Notes under the pieces: model-generated
Told to the model about the DNA's origin: nothing
What the model saw: only the letters and a program-made list of their open reading frames with translations
The model's database searches: none
Position numbers and translations under genes: made by a program
Shown: one piece after another, positions 22,740 through 35,665 of the stretch
Layout: every line of letters begins with the position of its first letter
Numbering within the stretch: the first letter of the stretch is position 1
Source: Liolophura sinensis
Taxonomy: Eukaryota; Mollusca; Polyplacophora; Chitonida; Chitonidae
Direction of reading: 5' to 3'
DNA length: 64,000 nt
NCBI RefSeq assembly: GCF_032854445.1
Contig: NC_088303.1
Location: 3,047,501-3,111,500 of the forward strand

Positions 22740-23630
22740 CCATTGTGAGAAAAGTCCTGGATATATAAGCAATGTTTGAATGTATGGGCGGCACTATTTT
22801 AGCGAAAGTTGTCGATGTAGAAGTGTCACTATTCTGGGGAAATCTGTAGACGTAAAAGAATCAGCATTTGTGCGAAGTTTTGGATGTATAAGCATCTCTT
22901 TTCTGGGGAATGTTTGAATGTATGGGCGGCACTATTTTAGCGAAAATTGTGGATGTATAAGCGGCACTATTCTGGGGAAATCTGTAGACGTAAAAGAATC
23001 AGCATTTGTGCGAAGTTTTGGATGTATAAGCATCTCTATTCTGGGGAATGTTTGAATGTATGGGCGGCACTATTTTAGCGAAAATTGTGGATGTATAAGC
23101 GGCACTATTCTGGGGAAATCTAGACGTAAAAGAATCAGTATTTGTGCGAAGTTTTGGATGTATAAGCATCTCTATTCTGGGGAATGTTTGAATGTATGGG
23201 CGGCACTATTTTAGCGAAAATTGTGGATGTATAAGCGGCACTATTCTGGGGAAAGCTGTAGACGTAAAAGAATCAATATTTGTGCGAAATTTTGGATGTA
23301 TAAGCGTCTCTATTTTGGGGACGGTGTTGATATATAAGCATCTCTATTCTGGGGAAGTTGTGAAAGTATAGACATCGCTATTTTAGGCAAAGTTGTGGAT
23401 GTATAAGCGTCACTATTTTGGAGAAAGGTGTGGATATATAAGCATCTCTATTTTGGAGAAAGGTGTGGATATATAAGCATCTCTATTTTGGGAAAGGTGT
23501 GGATATATAAGCATCTCTATTTTGGAGAAAGGTGTGGATATATAAGCATCTCTATTTTGGGGAAAGGTGTGGATATATAAGTGTATCTATTCTGGGGAAA
23601 GTTGTGGTTGTACAAGTGTCACTTATTGGT
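22740..23630. repeat. Higher-order array of ~34-bp units (138-bp HOR)
   Basis: The basic unit reads TGGATGTATAAGCATCTCTA then TTCTGGGGAAAGTTG. Between about 22910 and 23300, four unlike units are grouped as a ~138-bp block (GGGCGGCACTATTTTAGCG, GTAGACGTAAAAGAATCA, and so on) repeated about three times. After 23390 simpler ~35-bp units with GGATATATAAGCATCTC dominate. Confidence 0.88.
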
Positions 23631-23839
23631 GAAACCAATGGTTTTATAAGCAACACGTTTACAAAAACTATGAATGTACATGGATCACTACTAACTTTAT
23701 ATTCTTCTAGAGATGCTTATATTTACACTGGTAACCCTGGATAGTGGCGCACTCGGAAATGTTGACTTCGTAGAGGGAATATATATTTCCCGGATTCACT
23801 GAAACCCGTTGGCCGCATATTCTCATATACACGTCACAA

Positions 23840-24010
23840 GGCACGAGTATTACGTAAATTTATTAATTTCAATTTACCTCAGTCAGGGTTTTATTCTGTT
23901 CATGTAAATGCACAAATAGCAGCAATTTACACCCCCAAACATCATGTCTTAAGCAGAATTAGGTAAACAAAATGCCGTGATGTTAATTGGAATTTATTAC
24001 ACGTCACTGG
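23840..24010 (+). repeat. Dispersed non-coding repeat (family also at 29140, 29465, 31335, 33652, 41965, 54433)
   Basis: TTTACCTCAGTCAGGG, TTCATGTAAATGCACAAATAG and GCAGAATTAGGTAAACAAAATGC recur elsewhere in the window with small changes. No coding capacity is visible, so a non-autonomous element is likely. Confidence 0.6.
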
Positions 24011-24105
24011 TCCAGAATTACTCAACATGCTGTGTTGTCATCACATTTAACAGACAATCATATTAAAACAATGCAAAGGGACGACCAAGATGTAAGACCA
24101 AGTTC

Positions 24106-25046
24106 ATGCACACACACATGGTGCGGAGATGGTGGGGAATACTGCGCAATCATCTCTATCTCCATGTACGAACATTTACCCTTGTTACAGAACACAAACC
24201 CTTGTTTCCATTGTTCAACAAACCCAGCTCGAAACCTCCTGCGAGAATTGAACGCTGGATCTTAAAGCTTCAAGGATACTCGTACAACGTAACATGACAA
24301 TCCAGCTGATTTTCTGTCCAGACACCCTGTTCAGTCACCAGACGCTCCAAGCTGTGAAGAAAAGATGGCTGAGGAACACATAAACTTTCTAACGCAACAT
24401 GCAGTTTCGAAAGCCCTAACACTCGCAGAAATTCAAGACGTCACGCAGGCCGATCCACTATTGTGAACTGTAATGGACTTAGTTAAAGGCAGCAAATGGA
24501 AATCTGCCTACAAACCAAATGTTAACGCAAAGCTTGACAGCTCTACAGCAAGACAGCTTCAGTCTTTTGCTACAGTGCACACTGAGTTATCAGTAAGCTC
24601 TGACGGAAATATTCTCCTGTTTGGTTCCCGCATTGTGATACCAGCCTGCCTTCAACAGCGAGTGTGCGGCCTCGCCCACGTTGGACATCAAGGTATTGTC
24701 AAAACGAAGAAACTGCTTCGTCAAAAGGTTTGGTTCCCTGGTATCGATAAACTCGTAGAGACAACCATTCATAACTGTATCCCGGGCCAGGCCGTTAACC
24801 CCTGAAAACTCTTCCCGTCGAGAACCGCTCAAGATGACTGCGCTCCCGCAAGCACCATGGGAAAACGTCTGTGCAGATTTCGTTGGACCATTACCCTCTG
24901 GAGACTACTTACTGATTGTCTATGACGAATACTCCCGTCACCCTGAAGTAGAAAAGGTGTCTTGCACCTCTGCGCGATCCACCATTCCCGCCTTTGACAA
25001 GATATTTGCCACACATGGTATACCATCAGTTTTGAAAACTATCAAA
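24106..25046 (+). pseudogene. Decayed Ty3/gypsy pol fragment (RNase H end, integrase zinc finger, integrase core start)
   Basis: Three translated blocks in different frames, in the gypsy pol order. About 24118-24300 matches the RNase H C-terminal part (LVTEHKPLFPLF, PARIERWILKLQGYSY). About 24473-24800 holds the integrase N-terminal zinc-binding region (HVGHQGIVKTKKLL, then a CxxC-like site reading CIPG, so the last Cys is lost). About 24834-25045 begins the integrase catalytic core (ENVCADFVGPLPSGDYLLIV, then DEYSRHPEVE). Frameshifts and a TGA near 24466 break the frame, and the core stops before the later acidic residues. Reverse transcriptase, gag and LTRs are not seen. It merges at its 3' end into a tandem array. 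Confidence 0.85.
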
Positions 25047-25049
25047 AAC

Positions 25050-25995
25050 GATAATGTAAGGATCTCGTTATCTCAGGGGTATAAGGCCAGATTCAAGCAC
25101 ACAAACTTGGTGCGGAGATGTGTATGAGGATTTGCGATCTAATGATCTCGTTAACTCAGTGGTATAAGGCCAGATTCAAGCACACACACACGGTGCGGAG
25201 ATGTGTATGAGGATTTGCGATCTAAGGATCTCGTTATCTCAGCGGTATAAGGCCAGATTCAAGCACACACACATGTTGCTGAGGTGTGTATGAGGATTTG
25301 CGATCTAATGATCTCGTTATCTCAGTGGTATAAGGCCAGATTCAAGCACACACATGTTGCGGAGATGTGTAAGAGGATTGGCGATGTAAAGATCTCGTTA
25401 GCTCAGCAGTAAAAGGCCAGATTCAAGCACATACATGTTGCGGAGATGTGTAAGAGGATTCGCGATGTAAGGATCTTGTTCGCTCAGCGGTATTAGGCCA
25501 GATTCAAACACACACACACGGTGCTGAGATGTGTATGAGGATTTGCGATCTAATGATCTCGTTAGCTCAGCGGTATATGGCCAGATTCAAGCACACACAC
25601 ACGGTGCTGAGATGTGTATGAGGATTTGCGATCTAATGATCTCGTTAGCTCAGCGGTATATGGCCAGATTCAAGCACATACATGGCGCTGAGATGTGTAT
25701 GAGGATTCGCGATGTAAAGATCTCGTTGGCTCAGCGGTATAAGGCCAGATTCAAGCACACACACACGGTGCTGAGATGTGTTTGAGGATTTGCGATCTAA
25801 TGATCTCGTTAGCTCAGCGGTATAAGGCCAGATTCAAGCACATACATGTTGTGGAGATGTGTATGAGGATTCACGATGTAAAGATCACGTTAGCTCAGCG
25901 GTGTATGGCCAGATTCAAGCACACATACACGGTGTGGATATGTGTATGAGGATTTGGGATGTGAGGATATCGGCGGTATAAGGTCAAGCTCGCGC
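25050..25995. repeat. ~84-bp minisatellite fused to the gypsy fragment
   Basis: About 11 units with TCTCGTTAGCTCAGCGGTAT, GGCCAGATTCAAGCACACAC, GGTGCTGAGATGTGTATGAG and GATTTGCGATCTAATGA. CA-repeat length varies between units. The segment TAGCTCAGCGG fits a tRNA A-box consensus, but no full tRNA can be folded. Confidence 0.9.
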
Positions 25996-25999
25996 GTTG

Positions 26000-26360
26000 A
26001 CCAAGCCTTAAGTCCAACATGCGAATCTGTCAGTGACTTCATGTCAGGCGATATGCCAAACTTGATGTAGTTTGGTACATATTTTCCTCCGGGTATTTTA
26101 GACTTTGAAATCGTTAAGTATGACTATACGATGTGGCTTCATGCCGTAATATGCATGATATAGGCCCATCAAGTAGGCCTCTGAATATTTCTCATTCAAA
26201 TGTGTAAATCAATTTGGTCACAAACGTCTACGATATATCTCTAAATATTAAAATAAAAGGCTCTACGGGAACTATAAAGAGTTTTGAAGTTAAGTCTGAC
26301 TTAAGGCTAAGACGGCTTCGTATTTTTCAAGCAACTTAAGACTTAAGTTTTATATTGCAC

Positions 26361-26362
<2 letters not shown>
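26000..26362. other. No gene seen
   Basis: AT-rich sequence between the 84-bp array and the TA microsatellite, without recognisable coding or repeat structure. Confidence 0.4.

Positions 26363-26421
<59 letters not shown>
26363..26421. repeat. (TA)n microsatellite
   Basis: About 27 TA dinucleotides flanked by GTACA and TGTACA, giving an overall palindrome able to extrude a hairpin. Confidence 0.95.
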
Positions 26422-26425
<4 letters not shown>

Positions 26426-29139
26426 TTGTCTCTAGATTGTTGTGACAGCTCGAGGTATATGTTGTTATTGTCTTTACCAGCTCTGTCTAATTTTTCATAC
26501 GTTTTTAGTAGTAAGATATCTGAGCTCTTAAACATGCCTTCAAGCTAATTTCTGTTGAGTCATACGCCACAGATTCACAAAAACAAATTCTAAGACACTG
26601 TAATATGCCAGAGTTTGTAACTAAAATTATACAACCTACACAACCGATTTCCTTACATATTCTGTTCTTATATACGATTGAACTTGTTTATGATGAAAGA
26701 TAAAGGTATATGTTGTGTGAATATAAAGGACGAGAGTGTGGCGTACCTGAAAGGGACAGTGACGTGTGGAAAAAAACAAGACTAACCATAAGAAACTTTA
26801 GGAAATGGTCGATTAGGATGGTCGATTGTATTATAGGAGTATACGTCAAACTTGGTTTGCTCTATCTTTTGGATTCGGGTGTAATCATTTTCCCTGTTCG
26901 ACGTATATAGCGTTTTCACGTTGACTTTGGGCTAAATATCTGTTTTACTGTTGCCTAAGGGTTTATGTGTGGAATATAGCAGGATGTGTGCATAACCTCC
27001 TTCGGAATAAACCCACCTAGATATTCCTGTTGGACATTCAACCCGACATGAGCCAAATGACGTGGTTGTTTGTTCATTGAGCTATGATTATTATCAGAAA
27101 CAGGCCTATCTTCGATATTCGTATAAACAGGTGGCGACATGTTCGATGAAACCTGCATGGCTGAGTTTGGCAAATGATCGTATATATTTGTTGCATGTGT
27201 TTTCATTTTTATATATACTAATAACACTAACAGTAACACGGCGAACACCCGTTTACCGGCTTTCACTGCATGTCTTAGACCCGACAAAAATCACGCGGTC
27301 ATCATGCAGTGGAAGCACGTAAACGAGTGGTCGCGGTTGGCAGAGATAAGTGTTACTTCCAGTCAGGAAATGTTAACCCTTACATTTCTGCTGGTATGAG
27401 AGGACCCGTGGGGTCAGCAGTCACGTTAGGTAGATCCAACACGTCCTGATGATGTGACCAGGTAGAGTGGACGTGCCGCAGGTTGCCTCGCTCCCACCCC
27501 TGACCAGTGCCGGACGGCAGGATTCAGGTGGGCAGTTTTGCGGTGTGACCTGCTCAGCAGCCCCACGGAATTTGACATTGTGGGTTCAAGTCACCACAAG
27601 CGGGTCATCAGATAGCCGTTACGAAATCACCACATGTCTGTTAGTTTCAATTCTTTATCCATCTGTGGCTTTCTTCTTTTCCTTTTCTTTTTTCTTGATG
27701 TACTTTTTGTGTTGATAGGCTAACTTTTTGTTTGGTACTTGTTTGTCCTTTCTTGCCTCTGAATTCTGTCTCACGGCTGTAATGAACGTGTAACACTCAG
27801 TGTCATCATAAATGTTTATGCTCACGCTGCCGATATTTATACATATGTATGTGTACAATACCGCTTATATGGATGTTGACCCGTATAAAAGCTCGTCCAA
27901 GATAAGCCATTGGCATATACAGCATAGCTAGCGGTGCATCCGATGTGCCCCCACCCCCTTCTCCCGCTCACCCCACAGCAATATCACAGGTATGCCGGTC
28001 AGGTATGTGGGTAATACAGCATAGATGGGCACGTTCCGCAGTCCATATTGACAGGTGCCCTATCTCTTTGTTTAGACTAACCTGTCTTTGCCGATTTTGA
28101 TTGGGACTTTCCAAACATGTTCTTATAGATCTGAAGAGGATAGGATGTTACATAGCCGAGAACGCAGACTTGAGAGAGAGCTACATTGATTGAGATGACA
28201 TCACATTGTGTGTGGCGGCTGGAGGATATACATACCTGTCGTGTATTTCCTGTCTATGAATTGATGTGAACAGACTCCGACAACGCGAGGCTAACAACCA
28301 CGTTTTTACCAGGATACGATCCTCTACCCGATGAATGCGTCATTTCTTAATACAAGATTAATTAACGGAAGTTTATTTATTCATGGGATAAACAAATCAC
28401 TATAAACCTTACCATACACCTGGAATTCGAAGACTATTTCTCTTCTTGAATTTGTTACCTATACCAAAGTTGTGAAGGTAAGTAAAATTTTACCTGTTTG
28501 TATGTGATGTAAAGCTGTATACAATACATACAGTTTCGGGTATATTTCCCCCTCCTATTTTGACTGGTAATAGACGAGCTGGAATATGTTACCAGTTGTA
28601 AAACTGGACAATGCGTGGTAATCATTCTTCGATAGACAATCAAGACATACAGAACGTAACATACGAGGCTGATTTGTCACTGCAATATAGATAGTAGAGA
28701 AGCAAAACTACCAATGAAGGTTTGAAGTCGTTGTGCCGTATTATTGTTCGTGCAAAGAACATACGAGAGAAGACAAACTACGAATAACCCAAGCAGTTGT
28801 TATTTACGCATAGTGGTCCGTGGTGCGCTTCCTGCGGTGAATTATACATAGTGCCCAACCATGCTATGTGTGTTGAACTGTGTATATAAGATGTAAAACT
28901 AGAGGCAGAATAAATAAATATGTAAGTAGAGAAATATTGTGACCGTATTTGTGGTATTTTGGAATCTGTCATAATCTGTCAACATCAGAAATTAAATGCC
29001 AATGTATTTCCGCCACCATTAGCTGTACAACACGAACATTCACATTCTGTTTTGTATATGAAATATATAAAAATACATGCATTTAGATGAAACAGTTGGC
29101 AGCATTTTTAGAATATATAAAAAAAGATTAATACATTCT
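26422..29139. other. Intergenic, no gene recognised
   Basis: Only short open frames without family resemblance. A small segment at about 27540-27600 contains GTGGGTTCAAGTCACC, similar to a tRNA B box, and may be a relic of another SINE type. Confidence 0.4.
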
Positions 29140-29300
29140 AGACAGTAAAACCAGAGCAACGACGACAATGTGATAATTATGAAATGGCCACTCGTGACTG
29201 GTGAAATGCGACCTAATCTCAGTGAGGATTTTATTCTAAATGTTCATGTAAATGCGTAAATAGTAGCTAATAACGCGCCCCTTAGCGCCATGGCTTCGAT
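29140..29300 (+). repeat. Dispersed repeat, second copy
   Basis: AGTAAAACCAGAGCAACGAC, GGTGAAATGCGACCTAATC, GTTCATGTAAATGCGTAAATAG and CCATGGCTT match the family. A truncated third copy follows at 29465-29590 (AAAACTAGAGCAGGCG, CACACGTAACCGGTGAAATA, TTTACCTCAGTTAGGG). Confidence 0.6.
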
Positions 29301-29464
29301 GGAATGAGGTACAGCAAAAATGCAAAGAAATATTGAAAATGCTGTGTCCATATGGGACAAAAAATAACATTAAAACCATGCAAAGGGGCCAAACCTCGTG
29401 GATGCTTAGTCCACCAGCAAACTCCAGGTTATGTAGATATAATACACGATTTAACAGAGTCAAG

Positions 29465-29590
29465 AGAATAAAACTAGAGCAGGCGGCGACAGCGTGATAG
29501 TGGGCAAATAGTCACACGTAACCGGTGAAATACAGCCTGTCAATTTACCTCAGTTAGGGTTTCAGTTTAGGTGTTTATTAATCTTGAATT
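29465..29590 (+). repeat. Dispersed repeat, third copy
   Basis: Shares GTCACACGTAACCGGTGAAA and AATTTACCTCAGTTAGGG with the copies at 23840 and 33652. The 3' half is missing. Confidence 0.55.
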
Positions 29591-31334
29591 GACTACACAA
29601 GCCATGAACTGTGTGTAAAAGACGAATGTGGTATAAATCTTGTCACAACATCTTGAAGAACCGTTTTTATTTATTTATTTTTTTATTTATTTATTTATTT
29701 TGATGCTCAAAGCACTTAGCTATTGCAGTGCGAAATGATGTCCACACCTCAGGCTGGTACCTGTAAATGATGAATCCAGGTGTCCTGTAACCCACGCCTG
29801 TAGACATGTCGCCAACCACAAGGAACGTTCAAGGGTCAATAATCTCGAACCGAATTTTCAAACCAACGTTTAACGTAAATAACCAAATAACTCTAAAGTA
29901 AGAAACATAGGACAAAGTCTTGTACAGAGAAGTAGGCAGTTCTAAATGATGCCGCAAAGGACGCAAGGAATTTAATCATTTTCCGATTATATACCATACA
30001 GTTTATAAGTTGTTACAAACCCCCAAAAATTATTTCTACTATGGTATGATTGCTTTACAACTGTTCATACCGTATACCCAAATGTGATATCCAACCATAG
30101 AGGCTTCGCTTTAGTCAGAAAAAAACTTTGATTTAATGACACTGAGCTCTGCTTCAAACATTTCTGCCTGTATCCGCTGTCATGTTACTCACAAACCACT
30201 TTACGGCATACAATGATATATACATTAGCAGTCATTCACATGTCGTAATCAAAGGTAAACACGACAACATGGTAGTGATTTTATTCAACAGGATGCGTAC
30301 AAATCCCCTGACTGTGGACTATAAGCCGAATTAGAAACAAGTATGAAGCAGGACGTCATGCAGAGATGGCGGACATTCCGTACATATTTACTCACAAGAG
30401 GATTGTGAAATTATAACCTATATGGTTAGAGTTAAGGCGTTTGGTGGAATATCATTGACATAGTAATTTTTGTAGTTTTATAACTTGTTACATTAATTGG
30501 AATCATTTTCACAACAAACATACAAAATCTATCAAATGATGCAAGGCGAGATGTAAAGAGTGAATTTGTCATTTTTACCTTGGAGCCTTTCCATTCCTTA
30601 TAGATCATCTCCTGTGGTCTAGAATCAAATGGAAAAGAAAATGAAATTCTGTGCGTTTTAACGAGTTTACTAAAGCGCAAAACTCAAATTGAAAAAAAGA
30701 GTAAAATAATATAAATGTTTAAAGTTTTCAAACTTTCTTTCATGTAAATGGCTGAAAATTGGCCGGGATTCATGTCAAAATCGATTATCTAAATAGGATT
30801 AAAGTCGTCATATAAGCAGTGTAAATCTGGACAGAACACAGAGCAGGGGCACTGTGTGGGCTGAACACACAGCGGGGGCACTGTGTGGACAGAACAAAAT
30901 AAAACACATGTGAAGAGCAGGGATCCCATATACGAACGCCAGACACATTCGCATTAATGCCATATGAGGGAAGAAAATGTCTGAATCCAGGCCGCCGAAA
31001 ATAACATGTTCTTTATGACTAGATATATCATTAGGCCTTGCTGCATATAAGATCTTCCTTCTAAAATCAACCAGTTGGCTGACACACTGAAAGGTGCGAA
31101 AACACTTTACAAATTCCGTTTATCGATTGCTCCAGGTTGAAGATCAACAATAAGCTATCTGTACGTTGGAGTTTGACGTCTAATACACTGCAATGCACGC
31201 TGATCACTCATTTATTACCTGATTCTGATTAATCTGTGGAGGTGGGGGTTGTGACTTTAAAGTATTTACATTAACAGGTAGACACATTTAAAGCATTTAC
31301 ATGAACAGGTAGAATAAAAACTTTGAGGTGAATT
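29591..31334. other. Intergenic, no gene recognised
   Basis: AT-rich. A T/TTTA run lies near 29665-29700. At 30835-30900 a short direct repeat of GGGGCACTGTGTGG occurs twice within 40 bp. No coding signal. Confidence 0.4.
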
Positions 31335-31425
31335 GACAAACTGCAGGATTTCTCCTGTTAGAGGCTTGACCTGTGCTCAAATTGTCGTCACTGCTCTAGT
31401 TTTACTGTCCACGCTGTTGTCTTTT
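31335..31425 (-). repeat. Dispersed repeat, reverse-oriented copy
   Basis: The reverse complement gives AGTAAAACTAGAGCAGTGAC at one end and a TCAATTCACCTC motif at the other, as in the forward copies. Confidence 0.5.
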
Positions 31426-31819
31426 GTTGCCGCTGTCCCATGTAATCAAGGGAGAGAACTGATGCGTGCTCCTTCTCGTGTCATTTATTCAGAACCATAG
31501 CTTCACAGAGTGATGACTGTCGTTGACAAACTCAGAAACGGACAACAGACTACAAATGTAGCTTAGCTTGGAATGACTTGCCATGCTCTCAGCCTGCAAT
31601 GTGTTTAACTCTGTAGTTTTCTCCAAATCGCCTTCCTTTGTGCTGTCTGGAACAATCGTTTGCAAAACTTCATTATTCTCATAAAAAGCTTTTGAAAAAC
31701 AGTGCTTATCAGTAGACAGATTCGTCAAGCACCAGATTACGGGCTGCAATTGGTTGATGTACACCTTATCAGAGTATCATTTGGCCTATTGAATTCAATC
31801 TGCTGTACGTATTCGCGCG

Positions 31820-33325
31820 CTTTGTAGATACCTGGTACAGCACCACAGTGTTGACACACTGTATTTATAACGCGCGTTGTGCAAATCCGGTGTTTATACC
31901 TGGCACTGCACCACAGTGTTAACACACTGTATTTATAACGCGCGTTGAGCAAATCCGGTTTTTATACCTGGCACTGCACCACAGTGTTGACACACTGTAT
32001 TTATAACGCGGGTTGAGCAAATCCGGTGTTTATACCTGGCACTGTACCACAGTGTTGACACAGTGTATTTACAACGCGGGTTGAGCAAATCCGGTTTTTA
32101 TACCTGGCACTGCACCACAGTGTTAACACACTGTATGTATAACGCGCGTTGAGCAGATCCGGTATTTATACCTGGCACTGCACCACAGTGTTGACACAGT
32201 GTATTTATAACACGGGTTGAGCAAATCCGGTGTTTATACCTGGCACTGCACCACAGTGTTAACACACTATATTTATAACGCGAGTTGAGCAAATCCGATG
32301 TTTATACCTGGCACTGTACCACAGTGTTGACACACTGTATTTATAACACGGGTTGAGCAAATCCGGTTTTTATACCTGCACTGCACCACAGTGTTGACAC
32401 ACTTTATTTATAACGCGAGTTGAGCAAATCCAGTTTTTATACCTGGCACTGCACCACAGTGTTGACACACTGTATGTATAACGCGCGTTGAGCAAATCCG
32501 GTTTTTATACCTGGCACTGCACCACAGTGTTAACACAGTGTATTTATAACGCGCGTTGAGCAAATCCGGTTTTTATAACTGGCACTGCACCATAGTGTTG
32601 ACACAGTGTATTTATATTGCGAGTTGAGCAGATCCAATGTTTGTACCTGGCACTGCACCACAGTGTTGACACACTGTATGTATAACGCACGTTGAGCAAA
32701 TCCGGTGTTTATACCTGGCACTGCACCACAGTGTTGACACAGTGTATTTATAACGCGAGTTGAGCAAATCCGGTGTCTATATTTGGCACCGCACCACAGT
32801 GTTGACACACTGTATTTATAACGTGCGTTGTGCAAATCCGGTGTTTATACCTGGTAATGCACCACAGTGTTGACACAGTGTATTTATAACACGGGTTGAG
32901 CAGATCCGGTGTTTATACCTGGCACCACACCACGGTGTTGTCACAGTGTATTTACAACGCGGGTTGAGCAAATCCGGTGTGTATACCTGGCACTGTACCA
33001 CAGTGTTGACACAGTGTATTTATAACGCGAGTTGAGCAGATCCGGTGTTTATACCTGGCACTGCACCACAGTGTTGACACACTGTATTTATAAAGCGCGT
33101 TGAGCAGATCCGGTGTTTATACCTGGCACTGCACCACAGTGTTAACACACTGTATGTATAACGCGCGTTGAGCAAATCCGGTGTTTATACCTGGCACTGC
33201 ACCACAGTGTTGACACAGTGTATTTATAACGCGGGTTGAGCAGATCCGGTGTCTATACCTGGCACTGCACCACAGTGTTGACACACTGTATTTATAACGC
33301 GGGTTGAGCAAATCCGGTGTCTTCA
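31820..33325. repeat. 68-bp satellite, ~22 units, with a hairpin dyad
   Basis: The unit contains CTGGCACTGCACCACAGTGT, TGACACACTGTATTTATAAC and GCGCGTTGAGCAAATCCGGT, then GTTTATAC. The segment ACAGTGT-TGAC-ACACTGT is a perfect 7-bp inverted repeat with a 4-nt loop in many units; in others the right arm reads ACAGTGT, making it a direct repeat. Open frames on the minus strand (VINTLCQHCGAVPGINTG pattern) come from the repeat. Confidence 0.93.
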
Positions 33326-33651
33326 TAGAGTAAAGAATTAAATGGAAAACCATACACACGCATTCATCACTACTCATGTCAACATTTCCGTCAGTTTTAC
33401 CAGACAAGAATGATATTTCATTCTCATTGATACCCCATTTTGTCAATCATTTATTTCGCCTTTGACATCCCTCTTAATTGTGATGTAATTGTTTCGTCAG
33501 CGTTCAAATTATGAATATTGGGTGAAGGGAAAGCAGGTAGAATTGTGCCCTTTGCCAGCTACAAACATCTAACAAACATTCTTATACCGATCATCAACCA
33601 TAAAGGATGTTTCAAGTCAATTTTAGGAAGACCAGGATAAAAGGCTACAAC

Positions 33652-33815
33652 ACAGAGAGTAAAATCAGAGCAGCGAGGACATTTTGACAGTGGTCACACG
33701 TAATAAGTTAAGTAGGGCCTCCTGTTCATGCTGAACGATTCAATAGCAGCAATATCACGCCTCATCCCCTGTAGCACCATGGCTTGAGCAGGATTAGGTG
33801 ACAAAAAATGCAGCG
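33652..33815 (+). repeat. Dispersed repeat, further copy
   Basis: AGTAAAATCAGAGCAGCGAG, GTGGTCACACGTAATAAG, GCAGCAATATCACGCC and CCATGGCTTGAGCAGGATTA place it in the family seen at 23840 and 29140. Confidence 0.6.
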
Positions 33816-35439
33816 CGTTATGGTACACATTTCAAGCTTGTATTTTCTCAAGCCTGGTGCCTTTGCATTGGTTTCATGATACGCTTTATTCTTTTAATGT
33901 GTTGTCAAGACAGCCTTTTGAGTAATTCTAGACCAGTGACGTCTAATATATTTTATAATATACTGTTTAAGTCATGTCTGCTTGGGGGTATATAAGTTGC
34001 TACTATTTGCTTGAACAGTTAAAATAAAACCCTATAATTGAGGTGAAATAGCACACTCTCGCAGCCATATCATTTTACACGTAAAGAAGCTTTTGACTTT
34101 TGCTAGGAAAACCAACACAGGCACTGTGCAGATAACACTGAAAATAAGAGGTTTCCGTATATACTGACTGTAAAATAATTAATGAGAAACGCTGGTTTGT
34201 AGTCGTGGGTAGTTTTCGTGGCAACATGGCGTGTGTGCTTATATATTAAGTGCCTTTATAATTCCTGACATGCAGGATGATGGTATATCCCCACAGGGAG
34301 ACTGAATCTGGATCATACGTAACACCTTAACATCGGTAATCTTGACACCATCTCGCTTGGCGCTCATTATAACAGGAATCGACTAAGTACTGATAGGCCA
34401 AGTGTCGGTATGTTGTGACCGAGTGTATAGCGCCGTGACTGGCGTCGTGGCAGTGAGGCTGTTCGATAAATACGTTCACATTGGGGCCGGACTACTACAT
34501 GGAGATTGCGTCGTGATCTGACTGAAATTATGTTGACAGCGACGTTAAACCCCAAACAAACATGTTGAGAATTTATCGCCACCTCTCATTTGCTCATTTT
34601 TAACAATGTCCGGTTGATAAAAGGACGAATCGGTGTATTTATCAAAATTATGGAGACTGAAGTATTTCAGTGTAAGTCTCAAGCGCAGTTAAGTAGTTAG
34701 AAAGGGCAGTAGGAGACATGTGATTAAGCTTCTCTTAGAAGTTAACCATACAGAATTCTGTGAAGTATACATAATGACACGCCAAGGGTTTTTTCCCACT
34801 TTTGTGTGTATTTTACCTTGGTTTAAAATTCTTGTGATTTGCTGTTTCTAATTTAGATGAGAGGTGAACATGTGGCCTCACATAACGCCTTGAAGCCTGT
34901 TTCAACTGAGATATCGATTCTGTTCATCTCTCTTTTAAAAAATCTGAAAAAAATTTAATTAATCGACTAATGAGGAGACATGTAAACTGCATAGTGGCAG
35001 TTTGAGTAGCAGAGTAGTCGTCATTTAAACGATAAGGCACAAGCTAGCATGAAATAGTTCCGGTCAGAGTTCTGAATGGTAAACCATAATTCTGTAAGGC
35101 CCCAATATATTTTTACACTATTTAAGACAACATATAATACAGAGTGTTAATTGACCCATGTGGATGAAGTTATGTAAACTGTCAACAAGCCACCTGACGT
35201 TTTAATATTCTATAAGTATGTCGTCGAGCATGTGTCATGTCTAGATCAGGATTAGGTTAAGAACAATTAGCCAATCATATATCTGAAAATAACTCAGAGT
35301 TGTCTTTGGTGTAAAAATATGCTTAGGTTTGCAGTCGAAATCAGGATAGAATAACAAAACTGTATGTTAAAGGTTCTTCTCTCCTGGTCATTTTATCCAA
35401 GGACTTATAGCCTAACGTGTACGTAATTATTCCATGAAT
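33816..35439. other. Intergenic, no gene recognised
   Basis: AT-rich with only short open frames. A fragment near 34530-34562 (ACAGCGACGTTAAACCCCAA) matches the 3' tail of a lophotrochozoan SINE-type repeat; a similar tail occurs at about 55978. Confidence 0.4.
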
Positions 35440-35665
35440 GATAACCTGGTTACACGAATTGTAACATTATTACCAGCATGAATCTACCTACAATCAGCAC
35501 CTAGTTACACGAAACAGTGATAATGTAATTACGAGCGCGTAACTACTATGCGTTAAGACCTGCAGGTAATTATACGAGGCAGGGATAGCGTAATTACCTA
35601 TACGTAACTGCCATACATTAAGATCAGCGGCTAGTTACACGAAACACTGTTTATTGTAACGTTTA
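35440..35665. repeat. Degenerate ~66-bp tandem repeat (about 3 units)
   Basis: The repeated motifs GGTTACACGAA, TAGTTACACGAAACAGTG, GTAATTACGAGCGCGTAAC and GCGTTAAGACC recur at about 66-bp spacing with many changes. Confidence 0.65.
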
